Below are positions 10,227-21,195 of a DNA stretch of 64,000 bases, in pieces. The DNA lies in assembly GCF_030247195.1 (NCBI RefSeq), contig NC_080672.1:184698310-184762309 (forward strand), read 5' to 3'. The notes beneath the pieces were generated by a model. That model worked only from the letters and a program-made list of their open reading frames with translations. It was not told the DNA's origin and did no database searches. Source of the DNA: Topomyia yanbarensis (Eukaryota; Arthropoda; Insecta; Diptera; Culicidae). Each line of letters begins with the position of its first letter. The stretch's first letter is position 1. A program made the position numbers and the translations under genes.

Positions 10227-11663
10227 TTTCGGAAGGGTAAGTCCACAGTGGACGCTCTCAACTCAGTGATAAATACTGCCGAGATAGCGATCCAACGAAA
10301 AAGGCGAGGTATTCGATACTGTGCGTTAGTGACACTTGACGTGAAGAACGCATTCAACAGCGCAAGCTGGGATGCCATCGCGCTCTCGTTACACCGGCTT
10401 AGCCTACCGGTGGGTCTGTACCGGATCCTGGAAAGTTACTTCCAAAACCGCGTACTGCTATACGAGACCGATGCCGGTCAGAAAAGGGTTCCGATTACCG
10501 CCGGAGTCCCGCAGGGCTCGATCCTAGACCCGGTGCTATGGAACCTAGTGTATGACGGGGTTCTGAGACTGAAGTTCCCTCCTGGGGTCAAGATCGTCGG
10601 CTTTGCCGACGACGTAACCTTGGAGGTCTACGGGGAGTCAATTCCTGAGGTAGAACTAACCGCAGAACACGCGATAACCACGGTGGAGGAATGGATGAGC
10701 GCAAGAGGCCTGGAGCTCGCTCATCATAAGACGGAGGTAGTTATCGTCAACAACCGCAAGTCGGCACAACATGCAGTTATCCATGTGGGAGAAGTCGCGA
10801 TCACTTCACAGCGAAGTCTGAAGTCTCTCGGAGTCATTATAGACGACAAACTGACCTTCGGCAGCCATGTCGACTATACGTGCAAGAGAGCGTCGACTGC
10901 TGTTGCGGCACTATCGAGAATGATGTCCAACAGCTCAAAGGTGTGCGCCAGTAGACGTAGGTTACTGGCAGGCGTTGCCGTATCTATCCTCAGGTACGGC
11001 GGCCCGTCATGGTCAAGAGCACTGAGGGTAACCAGTTACCTACAGAAACTGGAGAGCACCTACCGCGTGATGTGCCTCAGAGTGATATCTGCCTACCGCA
11101 CGGTATCACACGATGCATCCTGCGTGATAGCGAGCATGATGCCAGTCGGGCTGGTCATTCGGGAAGATGAGGAGTGCTTTGAGCTACGTGGAAATAGGAG
11201 AGCCCGCGAGCGCACCAGGGTGAACTCGGTCGCCAGATGGCAGCGTGAGTGGGACAACTCCTCGAAAGGTAGGTGGACCCACCGGCTGATACCTAGCATA
11301 TCGAGCTGGGTGGGAAGACCCCATGGGGAAGTTCACTTCCACCTGACACAATTCCTGTCAGGCCATGGCTGTTTCCGTCAGTACCTCCACAGGTTCGGGC
11401 ACGCGGAGGTCCCAGTCTGCCCGGACTGCCCAGGTGTAGATGAAACTGTCGAACACATACTGTTCGTATGTCATCGGTTCGACGTCGAAAGAAGAGCAAT
11501 GCTTGACGTCTGTGGCTGGGACACAACCCCTGATACCCTTATTCAGCGGATGTGTCAATCGGTGGAGAAGTGGAACGCAGTCTCGGCTGCTACCATCCAG
11601 ATTGCCAGTAGGCTACAGGTAATCTGGCGAACCGAGCAACAGACGACGGGCACGGCTAACTAG
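10227..11663 (+). CDS. R1 ORF2 C-terminal half (copy B), uninterrupted reverse transcriptase fragment
   Basis: An open frame of about 478 codons starts at the truncation point (FRKGKST...) and runs to TAG at 11661-11663. It contains LDVKNAFNSASWDA, GVPQGSIL and an intact GFADDVTLEV catalytic box (~10600-10630). These are followed by the thumb, LGVIIDDKLTFGSHV, and a C-terminal CPDCPG...H...C cluster (~11415-11475). The finger domain and the whole endonuclease are absent, so the fragment cannot retrotranspose. Its clean frame indicates a young insertion. Copy A differs by the 16-bp deletion and a handful of substitutions. Confidence 0.92.
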   Translation, partial: FRKGKSTVDALNSVINTAEIAIQRKRRGIRYCALVTLDVKNAFNSASWDAIALSLHRLSLPVGLYRILESYFQNRVLLYETDAGQKRVPITAGVPQGSILDPVLWNLVYDGVLRLKFPPGVKIVGFADDVTLEVYGESIPEVELTAEHAITTVEEWMSARGLELAHHKTEVVIVNNRKSAQHAVIHVGEVAITSQRSLKSLGVIIDDKLTFGSHVDYTCKRASTAVAALSRMMSNSSKVCASRRRLLAGVAVSILRYGGPSWSRALRVTSYLQKLESTYRVMCLRVISAYRTVSHDASCVIASMMPVGLVIREDEECFELRGNRRARERTRVNSVARWQREWDNSSKGRWTHRLIPSISSWVGRPHGEVHFHLTQFLSGHGCFRQYLHRFGHAEVPVCPDCPGVDETVEHILFVCHRFDVERRAMLDVCGWDTTPDTLIQRMCQSVEKWNAVSAATIQIASRLQVIWRTEQQTTGTAN

Positions 11664-12594
11664 TGATTGGTTAGCTGGAGCGAAAAAGGCCAAGCGCAAA
11701 AAAGAGAGTGAATGGTCTGTTCATGCCGAGGCAGGTTGGCGCAGCGAATGGCAACCGCGTAAGGGGTAAACCCAGCCACCCCGAAGCAAGACAGAAGAGT
11801 GAGTGTATAGGCGTATAAGTGGACTGCCTCATGCCAAGACGGGAGGGTCGTAGCGTAGTATGTTGGAACTAAGCTATCGATGCCTCATGGCGTGGCAGAG
11901 AAGTGAAAGGGTGAGCATCCAAGTCAGTCTCACACTGCATGTTAAGGGTGAGCATAAAAGTCAGCCTCACAGGTTGGTAGTGGCTAGCATAAAAGTCAGC
12001 CTAGCAAGGAATGAAAAAGGTGAGCACACAAGTCAGCCTCGCATGGTATGTCAGAAGTGGGGCCTAAGAAAAATGTCCCACATGGGATGCCAGGGGGAGT
12101 GACAAAGGTACAATAGAGTGGCACGATTGAGAGTGAATCAGGTGATAGGGTGAGCATCCAAGTCAGCCTCACATGGTATGGGTGGGGCACAAAGCAAAAA
12201 GTAAGCCTAGCAAGGAATGAGTAAGGTGAGCACACAAGTCAGCCTCGCATGGAACGTAAAAGGTGAGCACAAAAGTCAGCCTCATGTGGGAGTGTTTGAG
12301 AGTGAATCAAAGTGCGATTGAGAGAGCACCCAAGTAAGCCTCATACAGGATGTATGAACGCGTGAGTGAGAGTGAATGAGTACATTTAGTACAGCCATCC
12401 CCCAGAAGTAATACCGAGAGGTAGTTCCTGGGAGGAATGATGGCGGAGCCCAATGGAGTTTAGTCGGTATTAATGGCTGGTCACCATTCGAGTCCGACAC
12501 GCCCCCAGTGCACCCCGTGCGGTAGATTGGACCCTACCAATAGCACGTGTACTGGGCTAGGACATAAAGGTCTTCTCCATTGTAAAAAAAAAAA
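11664..12594 (+). repeat. 3' UTR of R1 copy B with minisatellite and poly(A)
   Basis: Collinear with 1827-2755, including the AAGTCAGCCTC minisatellite (~11905-12350) and the conserved terminal block ending GGTCTTCTCCATTGT before the A-run. No independent gene is present. Confidence 0.9.
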
Positions 12595-12599
12595 CCCCT

Positions 12600-12877
12600 T
12601 GGATTCGTTCCAGGACAAACGCGGGCTCTTTACGAACTGCCGCGTCCAACAATATGATCAAAAGTAGAATCATCCTATTGGGGTAAAAAAGAAGAAAGAA
12701 AGACAACTCGTTAAGTTTTGTCGCCTTCCCTTTTCGTGCGAACTCTATGTTAGTTTACCGTTAGAGATAAAATGAATGTTTTTCAAAAACGAAAGCTATT
12801 TATTTCGGTCATCAACCTTTCTATTCCTTATGTCTATGTGTGCAATGGGTATATATTTGTTTGTGTACGCGTACATT
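12600..12877. other. Gap between integrase and env start
   Basis: 12601-12674 is the 5' end of the env-like gene; 12675-12877 is the A/T-rich pol-env intergenic segment. In related elements env is expressed from a spliced mRNA; no splice acceptor was confidently identified here. Confidence 0.4.
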
Positions 12878-15800
12878 CTATTCGTAATATTTCCTCAGTC
12901 GGATGACATGTACTTTTTCTAGTTTATTTACGTTCTTAATTACGGCTGTTTGTTCACTCGGCAGTTCGACCACTTCGTATGGTCCTTCCATAGATTCTCC
13001 AATTTCTGTCCTATGCCCATAGGACGTAGGCATCCATTCGTTCGTTGATTTGTCATAGAGTTCTTTTCTTTTTTGCTTTGACAGAATCAGATTTTCCTTT
13101 GCCGTTGCGTGCATTTTGGCGAAGCATTTCCTGATTTCGCCTGCGTAGCTGTCATAGTAAATTTCCCGGTCTTTTCGTTCATAAATTGACGTGGGAAGTG
13201 TAGCCTTTCACCCGAACATCAATTCGTACGGTGTAAATCCGGTCAATGAGATCGTTGTAGTGTTGTACTCGAATGTGAAGAATGAGAGTATTTGGTCCCA
13301 AGTGCCGTGTTCTCCACTTATGTACTGCCTTAAGTAAATTTTTAGTTCCCTGTTGGCTCTCTCTACTAAGTTTGCCTGCGGGTGGTACGCACTGATAGTT
13401 ATCTTCTTTATCTTTAGAATTTGGCATACATTCTTCATTAGAGAGCTAACGAAGTTTGTGCCGTTATCTGTAACTAGCTCCTGTGGGGTACCAAATTTAC
13501 AGATCACGTGTTCTACGAAAGTCCGCGCTACTGTTTCGCTTTCTTGATTCTTCATTGGTGCTACGATTAGGTATCTGGTGAGGTCATCCTGCACCACCAA
13601 CCCATATTTGTTTCCCCAGTTTGATTCGGGTAGGACAACTATATCCATATATGGTTTTTCCAACGGTTCCGTTGCCGTTGTAGTAATTTTCATTGGAATC
13701 CTATTCCTCTTGTGGATCTTGTTTTTCTGGCATGATTCGCATTGTCGTACGTAATTTTCTACGTCTCTGCGCATGTTATTCCACTGGAAAAGATTCTTAA
13801 TTCTGCAAAGCATGCGTTTCGCTCCCACGTGTCCTCCTAGAGGGGCATCGTGGAATTCCAGTAGGATTCTTTCTGCTTCCTCTGTTTTTACTGTAATGCG
13901 CTCGCAATCCGCATTGTACAGCGCACATTGCTTTCTGCCTTGCCATGCCGCGAATTGCAGCATTTAGATCGCTTCATATTGTCTAATTTTTCTGAATGAG
14001 ACAATCTGAATATTAAGTGCATCAGGCATTTTGCTGACCAATTTGGCAAAGCTCCGCATGAATATGTCGAAAAAGTCTTTGCTGTCTAACAGCGTATTGG
14101 CATTTCCTGGCATTATGATGCCGAATAACCTTTTCTCTGGAACAGAAAGGATACTGTCCTGCACATAATCCTTCAGTCGCAAATTTTAGAAATTTCAGTG
14201 TACGATGTTCTGCTATTCAAAATAACAAAATTGGCATCATATGTTCCTTCGGTGTCAATCACCGATGCAAAACTAAGGATTTCGGTGGGGATTGAATTGG
14301 ATGCTATTGCTTCCTCGAATTCCTCATTTTTTTCATTTATGTTGCTATTTTCTTCCGAATCTCTTGAGTTTTCATTGTTACACATATCAATGACGTCAAA
14401 ACAATCACTGGTGGCTTGATTATTTCTCGATGTTTCGGCGTCTTTTCTTTGCTTTTGCGCTCGCGTCAATACTATCACCGGAACAACTGATTCTTTGTTT
14501 TTGTCATCCATTCCATTGTTTTGTGGTAGGCGAGATAGCAAATCCGCAACCACATTCTCTCTTCCTTGCTTATATCGGATGTCGCACTCAAGGCCTTGTA
14601 GTTTGAGTCGTAATCTCGTAAGTGTTGAAGAAGTTTCTTTTAAATGCCATATTGAAATTAGTGGACGATGGTCTGTATATATTATGAATCGTTGTCCAAA
14701 TATATAATGCTTAAAGTATTCTACTGCCCATACAATAGCGAGTAATTCTTTCTCAATCGTGTGGTAGCGCCTCTCGGCACCGACCAGTCCTCTACTTGCA
14801 TATGCAATTGGGCGATCTGTTGACTTTTCTTTGGAGAGCACGGCACCTATTGCAAAGTCACTTGCATCCGTAGTAATTACGAACGTGTCTTCGTAATTTG
14901 GTCTTACTAATATTGGGTCCGAAGTTAAGTGTAATCTTAATTCGTTGAATGCGTTTTCACATTCCGGACTCCACACAAACTTTGCTTCCTTTTTCAGTAA
15001 ATCATTTAGAGGTTTCCTCTTTGCGGCAATATCTCGAATGGATTTGCCATAAAAATTAACGGTTCCAAGAAAGGATCTAAATTCCTTCACCGTTTTTGGT
15101 CTATTCATGTTCTTGATTGCCTCCACATTGTCTCCATTGGGGCGGATTCCGTCCTTCGAGATAACATGTCCAAGATACTGCAATCTCTCCATGAGAAGAT
15201 GACACTTCCCAGGCTCCAATTTGAGGTTGTGCTCCCTCAGAGCTTTCAAAATTCTCTCCAAGTTTTCGTTGTGTTCCTTTACTGTTCGACCGAACACAAT
15301 GACATCGAAGGCTTTGATATCCTTTAAACCATATAAAATTGTATTCATTAGTTTTTGGAATGTCGCTGGGCTATTTTTAAGTCCCATTGGCATTCTAGTG
15401 AATTCGAAATGACCTCTGTGGGTTGAGAATGCCGTCTTAGCGGCATCCCGTGGGTGAATTGGTACCTGATAAAATCCGGATTTCAAATCCAAAGAGGAAA
15501 TGACAACTATCTCCTACATTGTCCAGCATTTCGTCAATTAGTGGTATCGGGTATAAAAAATGGTTTTGTAATCGTGTTTAGTGCACGAAAGTCTACTACG
15601 ATTCGATACTTTTTATTACCATTAGCGTCCGGTTTCTTCGGCATACAAAGGACCGGGGCATTCCAGCGACTTCTACTAGGTTTGATGATGCCTGTTTCTC
15701 CATTTCTTCGATTTGTTCATCGATTTGGGTCTTTGTCGACTCCGGAAATCGGTATTGTCTCTTGTTGATGGGGATATTAGTTGACGTTTCTATTTCATGG

Positions 15801-15979
15801 ATAGCGATATTCGTATGTGATAGCTTATCACCGTTTAAAAGGAACACGTCATTATAATTTTCAACCATGTTTCTGACTGGTTGAAACATGTCTTCCGTTA
15901 AATGGCTAAGGTCTAACTCGCTAGCTAAACCTTTCACTCTATCCTGTCCGAGTAAAGGTCTGAACTTAGCATTTTCCAT
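12878..15979 (-). pseudogene. pol: Gypsy pol: reverse transcriptase, RNase H and integrase, frameshifted, YLDD box deleted
   Basis: Order on the minus strand: pol start region (15979-15596), RT (MDLKSGFYQVPIH at ~15492 onward), RNase H (TTDASD ~14870; EKELLAIVWA; YTDHRPL ~14670), spacer, then integrase (13963-12878). The integrase shows an H-H-C-C zinc motif (FHDAPLGGH...CESCQ) and the DDE core: YMDIVV, VTDNGTNF and HPQANLVERAN. The region around VVDFRALN is displaced by two frameshifts (~15700-15500). Further shifts lie near 14175 (before the RNase H-integrase spacer), 13965 and 13200. At ~15303 the RT reads KAF-DVIVFG where relatives have KAFVYLDDVIVFG, so four codons including the first catalytic Asp are missing in frame. 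Ty3/Gypsy by domain order; dead by several lesions. Confidence 0.93.
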
Positions 15980-16623
15980 GAAATCGAAATCCTTGCGTAA
16001 TTCGAGGTCAATTTCATTATAGTTTGAATATTCCTCGGTTGTCTTTTTAAACCCATTTTTGTGGTGGGTCCTTTCCGCGGTAAAAAACTGTCCAGCGAGT
16101 ATAGCTCGAACTTTGGACTAAATTTTAATGGGTCTTGCTGGATTGTTATAGTACCAGCGGCATTATTTATCATAACCACATATTGGTTTATGAAGTCCGC
16201 CCCCACAATCCCTTCTAACATTAAGTCTTCCACTACATCAAATCTGGCTGGAAAGGCTCTTCCTGCTATCCAGAAAGTAATCTCTACCATACCGTAACTA
16301 GTTTTGGGTACATTTGCCACTCCTGTATATCTGATCGTTTCCAATCTATCAATTTTGGATGCACCTATCCTCTCAGCTACGTCCTTTCGGATCATGCTAC
16401 CTCCTGCTCCTGTGTCCAACAGGAAATTTACATCTCCTAGCGGCTCGTTCCTGTTATCTAGTTTTATTCGCGGTAAATTAGTGATGTCCCGCTTCATACG
16501 TACTTCTGTTCTTTCTGATGTGTTGCCATGTGCCTTAATTATTCTGGCGAACTCGTTGTTGTTTCTTCTGTTTCTTACCGTAAAAATTTTGTTTGCGGGC
16601 GTTCGGGTTGTCCCATCGAACAC
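15934..16623 (-). pseudogene. Gypsy aspartic protease region
   Basis: A retropepsin-like segment. LLDTGAGGSMI (~16425) carries the catalytic D-T-G, followed by the flap region and GIVGADFINQYVVMI (~16200), the second conserved block of Gypsy proteases. The frame begins after the Asn/Arg-rich Gag tail and overlaps the start of the RT-encoding frame (15979) in another register, as expected for a -1 frameshift or a later indel. It would process Gag-Pol. No stop lies inside the conserved core. Confidence 0.85.
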
Positions 16624-16624
16624 C

Positions 16625-18170
16625 CTATTCCCTAGTTTTTTGGTCGCATGTTTCTATATTCTTGCGATCCGTTCTGACCGTTCCTGTTATACCTAGGGTT
16701 CGGGCTATTTGGCACATTCTGTCCTTGGTTTCTATCGTTGTTGTAGTTTCTATCTTGGTTCTGGCGGCTCCAATTATTATTTTGGCCGTTTCCTCTGTCA
16801 TTTTCATCATTATTTTGATTGTGCCAACGTCTATTGTTCTCATTACTTTGACATTACATTACTCTATTATTATTCCTATTCTGTTCGTCCCATCTAGTAT
16901 TGTTTCTATACTGCTCGTTCCATCTAGTATTGTTTCTATTCTGATGGTTGTCCGAAGAATGTTGTCTTCCTCCCCAAAGCCTTTATGGAGGCGTGCCATT
17001 ATGTTGTCTGGATGGTCCAGCGTTTTGTTGCTGTCTGTCCCTCCAATTATTTCGGTCATTCCCATTGGCCCAGTTATTCTGTGGCCGAGGGGCTTGCTGG
17101 CCGCGCCCTGGTTGATCGAGTTTTCGTAATCTCTGGATAATACCAGCTATCTCCTCGCATTCTGCGTGATGTTCTTCTAAATAGTTCAGCAGTTCTTCTA
17201 TCTCCATATCTCTGTGCCCTTGGGCCATTTGAATCAGTTGGTAGTTTCTGAAGCCACCAATGCAGTGCAACCTTAGAATTTTGTCCATTGCCCTGCAATT
17301 GCCGTTGTCCTCGTTGTTAGACTCCAAATCGCCTTTCAACCCCAGGACCCGGATTCTATACTGATGAAAGAATTCTTTTGGCTCCTGTCTTAACGTTTCT
17401 ATCTTTTTCAACAGCGCCTCCACCGGCGTGTTGTCCCCAAATTCTCTTATTAGGTAGGATCTAACGTCCGGTCACGTTTCAGCTTTTATCCTGCGGATAG
17501 CTGCAGCGGCCTTACCTTTTAATTTCAAAAGCACAACATAAATTAGTTGGTCATGGGCCGAGTCGTGTTGTATTTTCTCGGCGAAGTGCTCGATGTGATA
17601 AATAAAGGCATCTAGCTCAACTTTAAACCGTTGAAATCTGGTATGCATTGTATTGCTTCCGCCTTTGGGAAAACCATGTTTGCGATAGCGTCTTCGATTC
17701 TAGTGCTATCGTTAAGAAAGACCTGTTTTATAATGTCTAGCTCTTGTTTGAAACTAAGGCTAGCTCTTTCCTCTGACTTTGTTTTCACGGGCGTTGCTTC
17801 CTCTAATAAAATTCGTATTGTGGAGCTGTTCGCTTCAAAGTCTCTTAACTTGGTTTTTTCTTGGGGTGATCTATCCCTGTCTCCCCTGCGTTTTCAAGTT
17901 CTTGAACCCTTGTAGATGATAACAGTTCCGCCTGAGACTCAATAGAGCTGGCTACCTGTATTTCTTCAATGTTAAGCAAGTTTGCTGCCGTCACTGTTTC
18001 ATTCGCAGTGTCGACTCGCAAATTCGTTAATGAAATGGAACGCTTATTTTCCTTTTCGAATAGTCGACGTCTCGTCGAATTTTCTAGTTTTTGGGTTTTC
18101 TGACTTCGTGTCTTGGTTACCCTTTCGCCTTCTAGGTTTGATAGCGACGTAGACCATTTTTTTGCCTCGA
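16625..18170 (-). pseudogene. gag: Gypsy gag, interrupted by a TGA and frameshifts
   Basis: Capsid-like segment readable from ~17640 (VELDAFIYHIEHFAEKIQ...KLKGKAAAAIRRIK) through EFFHQYRIRVLGLKGD (~17370) to 16983. A single TGA at 17472-17474 (plus-strand TCA) interrupts the otherwise continuous match, probably from a Trp codon. The C-terminus (16980-16690) is extremely Asn/Arg/Gln-rich with repeats such as NRNNTRWNEQ, an RNA-binding tail replacing a zinc knuckle; none was seen. The N-terminal part (18170-17650) is acidic and helical (EERASLSFKQELDIIKQVFL). It lies immediately upstream of protease, giving gag-pro-pol-env order. Confidence 0.8.
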
Positions 18171-18469
18171 GAATTGATTAAATATTTGTAGCCCTTTCTG
18201 TTTTCCTTACCACGCGGTTTCTTAATTGGATTACCCTATCTTTCATATCTGCCTGATAATTGTGACATTTTTAGAATTCGTTGTGTATAAATATTTAACT
18301 GAAGTCCTGAATTTTATACGGCTAAGGAAAGGTTTATTATTATTGCTACTTTATTATTTGATCTGTGATAATGGTAGGCGGCATCAGCGGCAAACGTGAA
18401 AGAAAACGCTACTTGCTTCGCCTTGGGTTTTTTTTTCTATTTATATTAAATAATGAAGACAGGACGCTG
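18171..18469. other. Upstream of gag (minus sense), leader sequence
   Basis: No open frame. On the minus strand this would be the 5' leader of the Gypsy element. It is interrupted at 18470 by Transib-like element B, and resumes at 19341 after removal of one CGCTG duplicate. Confidence 0.4.
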
Positions 18470-19335
18470 CACAGTGGCTGGAGGCTGGCCAAAACCTCAA
18501 AAACTTATTTTTGAAATATTGATATTTTATATTTTTCCTAAATTTCTCATATATTGAATGATGTATATTCAAAATTTTATGATCATTGGATAAGAACACG
18601 ATTTTTAACATGAGTTTAAACGTAGCAAAGTCCGGACTTTTCAATGATTTTCATTTCCGAAACCACCATTACTCTGTTCACTTCAAATGCATGTTGCTCT
18701 TTTAATTTTGGTCCGATTTTAGCACAACTAGTTTCATTGTGTAGAGGAACAAAAGAACTTGGTTAGTGAATAAAATACATTTGATAGCTTTGTTTGGAAC
18801 TATGACTTTTTGGTTTAAATATGTTTGAGGTGATCAAAACAAAAATACTTTTTTCACTAATGTATTCTGTACAAATTTCGGAATCATTTCGGAACGGTCA
18901 CATAGTACACATTCTATAGAAAATAACCTCTACTTTTCGAATATCTTGGTCTCGTTCTGCGCCTAATTGCGCAAAAAGGTTTAAGGAGATTTTGAAGCTC
19001 TGTTGCTGATATGGAGGCGCATGGTGTTTTGTGTAAAATAGTTAAACAATCTACAGTAAACCAACACGTTATACAATAGATTTAAAGTAGTGCTCTTATT
19101 TTTTTATTATATTGCTGACATTGGTGTACAGTAACGGAAAATCTATCATGAAAATATAAATATAGTTATAAGAAAGGTTCAATGACACTGTATGGAAAAA
19201 TGCATTTAATATTTTACTACTTTTGACATCAAAAATGAGCTCAGCACCTCAAAATTTGCTTAAATTGTGATTTTCAGCCAAATTAGGTAACATTTGAGGT
19301 TTTGTCCGACTTTTGTTTGAAGACCCGCCACTGTG
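18470..19335. mobile_element. Transib-like non-autonomous DNA element B (CACAGTGGC ends, 5-bp TSD)
   Basis: The left end is CACAGTGGCTGGAGG and the inverted right end is CACAGTGGCGGGTCT, agreeing at 11 of 12 terminal bases. CGCTG flanks it on both sides (18465-18469, 19336-19340). The inverted right end also resembles that of element A (6428-8097): both read CACAGTGGC, then a CTT and AACAAAAG..GGAC within 32 bp (about 25 of 32 identical), so they are one family. The body (866 bp) is non-coding and A/T-rich. Confidence 0.78.
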
Positions 19336-19340
19336 CGCTG

Positions 19341-20880
19341 TCTCATGAACTTGACCTACGTCAACCGTCTCTGATTCAGGTTCAATTGTACTACCCTTAG
19401 TGGTGAAAAATTTGGATTGAATTTCTGTGCCGTTTATACTGGTCTTCAAGCACAAGTCTAATGCGTAGCTCGTACGCTTTTATTTGTTTATTACTTTGTT
19501 AAAAGCAAACACAAACACATATAGTTCTGTGTGCTTTCCCCTTTTTAAATTGCTTCGCCAGAGGCTTGTTCTGAGCGATACTAACTATGTATATTTCCCT
19601 GGTATTGGGTATACAAATTTGATTTGCTAATTGCAACTGTGATAGGGTATTAGACGATGACTTTCTATCTCGTTCTTATACCTTGTCACTTATGTTATTT
19701 TACAAGATCTCAAATAAAAGATTCAATTTACTAGGTCATTTGTAAGAGTCTAAACCGACGTGATAGCGTTTGATCGCCATTTCTATCGGTTGTTAGTGTT
19801 AGTGGAAAAAATTTGTCATCGAGTTAGTTTTGTCATCAGTCTGAAAATTAATGATTATTTACTTAATTTATTACTTAAAACCACGTATATGGCACCCCTA
19901 TCCCATTTGTATTGAACTGACATAAGACAACATCTCAGCGGGCACACAAATTATGGGCCCCACTGACAGTTCAAATTCCTCTGCTTGTTTTGCTCGAAGC
20001 TCGATTTTCACTAGTCAGATACCGTACGGCATGACTCAATTTTTAGATATTTGTTAAAAAGCGAGAATATTGGATAGCTAATTGAAGAAATGTGTGGTGT
20101 TGAACATGTCGGTGAATAACAAAAAATTTACAACATAGTGCACCAACAAATTAAACGAATTCGACTATCACAAAATTGTGTCGAATGAAATTGATACTGT
20201 TTATTGTGGATCGACCCTAACACGACGTTTTAGATGTTGGCATAGAAATCATGGCGGCGTAGCAGATACCTGCTTAAAACTTAAAAAAATGACGTTTGAA
20301 TGACAGTCTGTAATGTATTTATGACGCTTAGAGCAGATTTGTTTTCTTTCCGGACATCACGTTGAATAACGATGTTCGGGGTCCTAATAGTTTTCTTATA
20401 TCTGCTGCCCGAACTTACGACTGGGCGCTAGCAGTTGGGCAAAGCAATATTGAGACTTCGCATTCTATTTATATAGGATGGCGCTAAAGCTGAGTACTTT
20501 GGTTGAAGACTATTAGGCGTTTTAATGTGTTTGGTACCTGTTGTGTTGTTATTGTGTTGTTTGAGTGGGAAATAAATTATAAATTAAATTGACCCCCACC
20601 GGAGCACGTTACAAGTCGTTACCAGAGGTCAAAATATGTGCTCATTCTCGCGACAAACAGTTTATCGCACATCGTTTTTATTCTTAGTAAGCCGGGACCC
20701 ACCTTTGGGGTTACGAACCTTTCAAGAGGTTACGAAAAAGTTGTTGGCAATGCGGTACGGAAGTGAAACAATTTCACAACCTTGTGACAAATTAAGCTCA
20801 AGAAAAAAACCATCAATATATTAGATTATAGAAATTATTTCTCCACATTATTGCAGGTTTTGATTGATTCTACGAGGCAG
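19341..20880. other. Non-coding stretch including a possible small LTR
   Basis: No coding sequence recognised. At 20369-20612 there is a segment starting TGTTCGGGGTCC, with a TATA-like TATTTATATAGG (~20466) and a terminus GAGCACGTTACA, followed by AGTCGTTACCAGAGG, which might be a primer-binding site. This looks like a short plus-strand LTR (about 240 bp, possibly BEL/Pao type), but no second copy is in the window. Confidence 0.3.
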
Positions 20881-21195
20881 CATCTACTCATTGTAGTGTT
20901 GTTTCTTCTTGTGATACTGTAAAAAGGAGAGAGGCGCTTACCTGTAGTTCCGCTGCTTCCTTCACTCTTCCTCAGGTTTCTTTGCGGATTGTTTCACTTC
21001 GATTGATCTGCATAAAAAAAACCCACAGCTTCTTTTTTTTCTTGGTCAGATTTGGCGTTTCCGCCCACTATTGTGAATTTCACTCACTATGTAGCGGTGC
21101 TTTTGCCGCTGTCACCACATGAAGCGTCGCGGGGGGCACGGGTTTTGTATTTGATTTTCCCTGTTATAACAGTTTTTTGTCTTCGAAGTCACCAA
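20881..21195 (-). other. 5' leader and primer-binding-like site next to right LTR
   Basis: Immediately inside the LTR edge the minus strand reads TGGTGACTTCGAAGAC (21194-21179), one base after the LTR terminus. TGGTGA starts resemble tRNA 3'-CCA-complementary primer sites of Ty3/Gypsy or BEL elements, but I cannot name the tRNA. Further in, CTACAGGTAAGCGC (minus strand, ~20945) is a strong splice-donor-like sequence in the leader, as found in elements with spliced env. Confidence 0.45.

Larger units (their letters stand above)
10226..12594 (+). mobile_element. R1-clade LINE copy B, 5'-truncated insertion with 8-bp target duplication
   Basis: Begins abruptly at CTTTCGGAAGGG, equivalent to base 405 of copy A, and ends in an A-run (12584-12594). 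AACCCCTT precedes it (10218-10225) and follows the tail (12593-12600, overlapping the A-run). This is the structure expected from target-primed reverse transcription with 5' truncation. Removing it rejoins the env-like frame across the junction. The target is a Gypsy env gene and not 28S rDNA, so this R1-clade family is not rDNA-restricted. Confidence 0.93.
8654..12674 (-). pseudogene. env: Env-like glycoprotein gene of a Gypsy/errantivirus-type element, split by an R1 insertion
   Basis: An ATG at 12674 opens a short hydrophobic signal-peptide-like stretch, about 200 bp after the integrase stop. After about 24 codons the frame is broken by R1 copy B (10226-12594, flanked by AACCCCTT) and resumes at 10225. 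Downstream are an Arg-rich cleavage-like stretch near 9965-9985, a helical region (9956-9663), conserved ectodomain segments (9643-9401; 9420-9133) and a final segment (9124-8654) ending in a C-terminal hydrophobic anchor. Frameshifts near 9675, 9415 and 9150 break it. Position after integrase and this architecture fit insect endogenous retrovirus envelopes related to baculovirus F proteins, which act in membrane fusion. The gene is non-functional as it stands: one 2.4-kb insertion plus three frameshifts. Confidence 0.8.

Noticed and set aside
16593..17129. Plus-strand frame rich in Ile/Val/Ser opposite gag
   Set aside because: Antisense shadow of the Asn/Arg-rich gag tail; no independent support.
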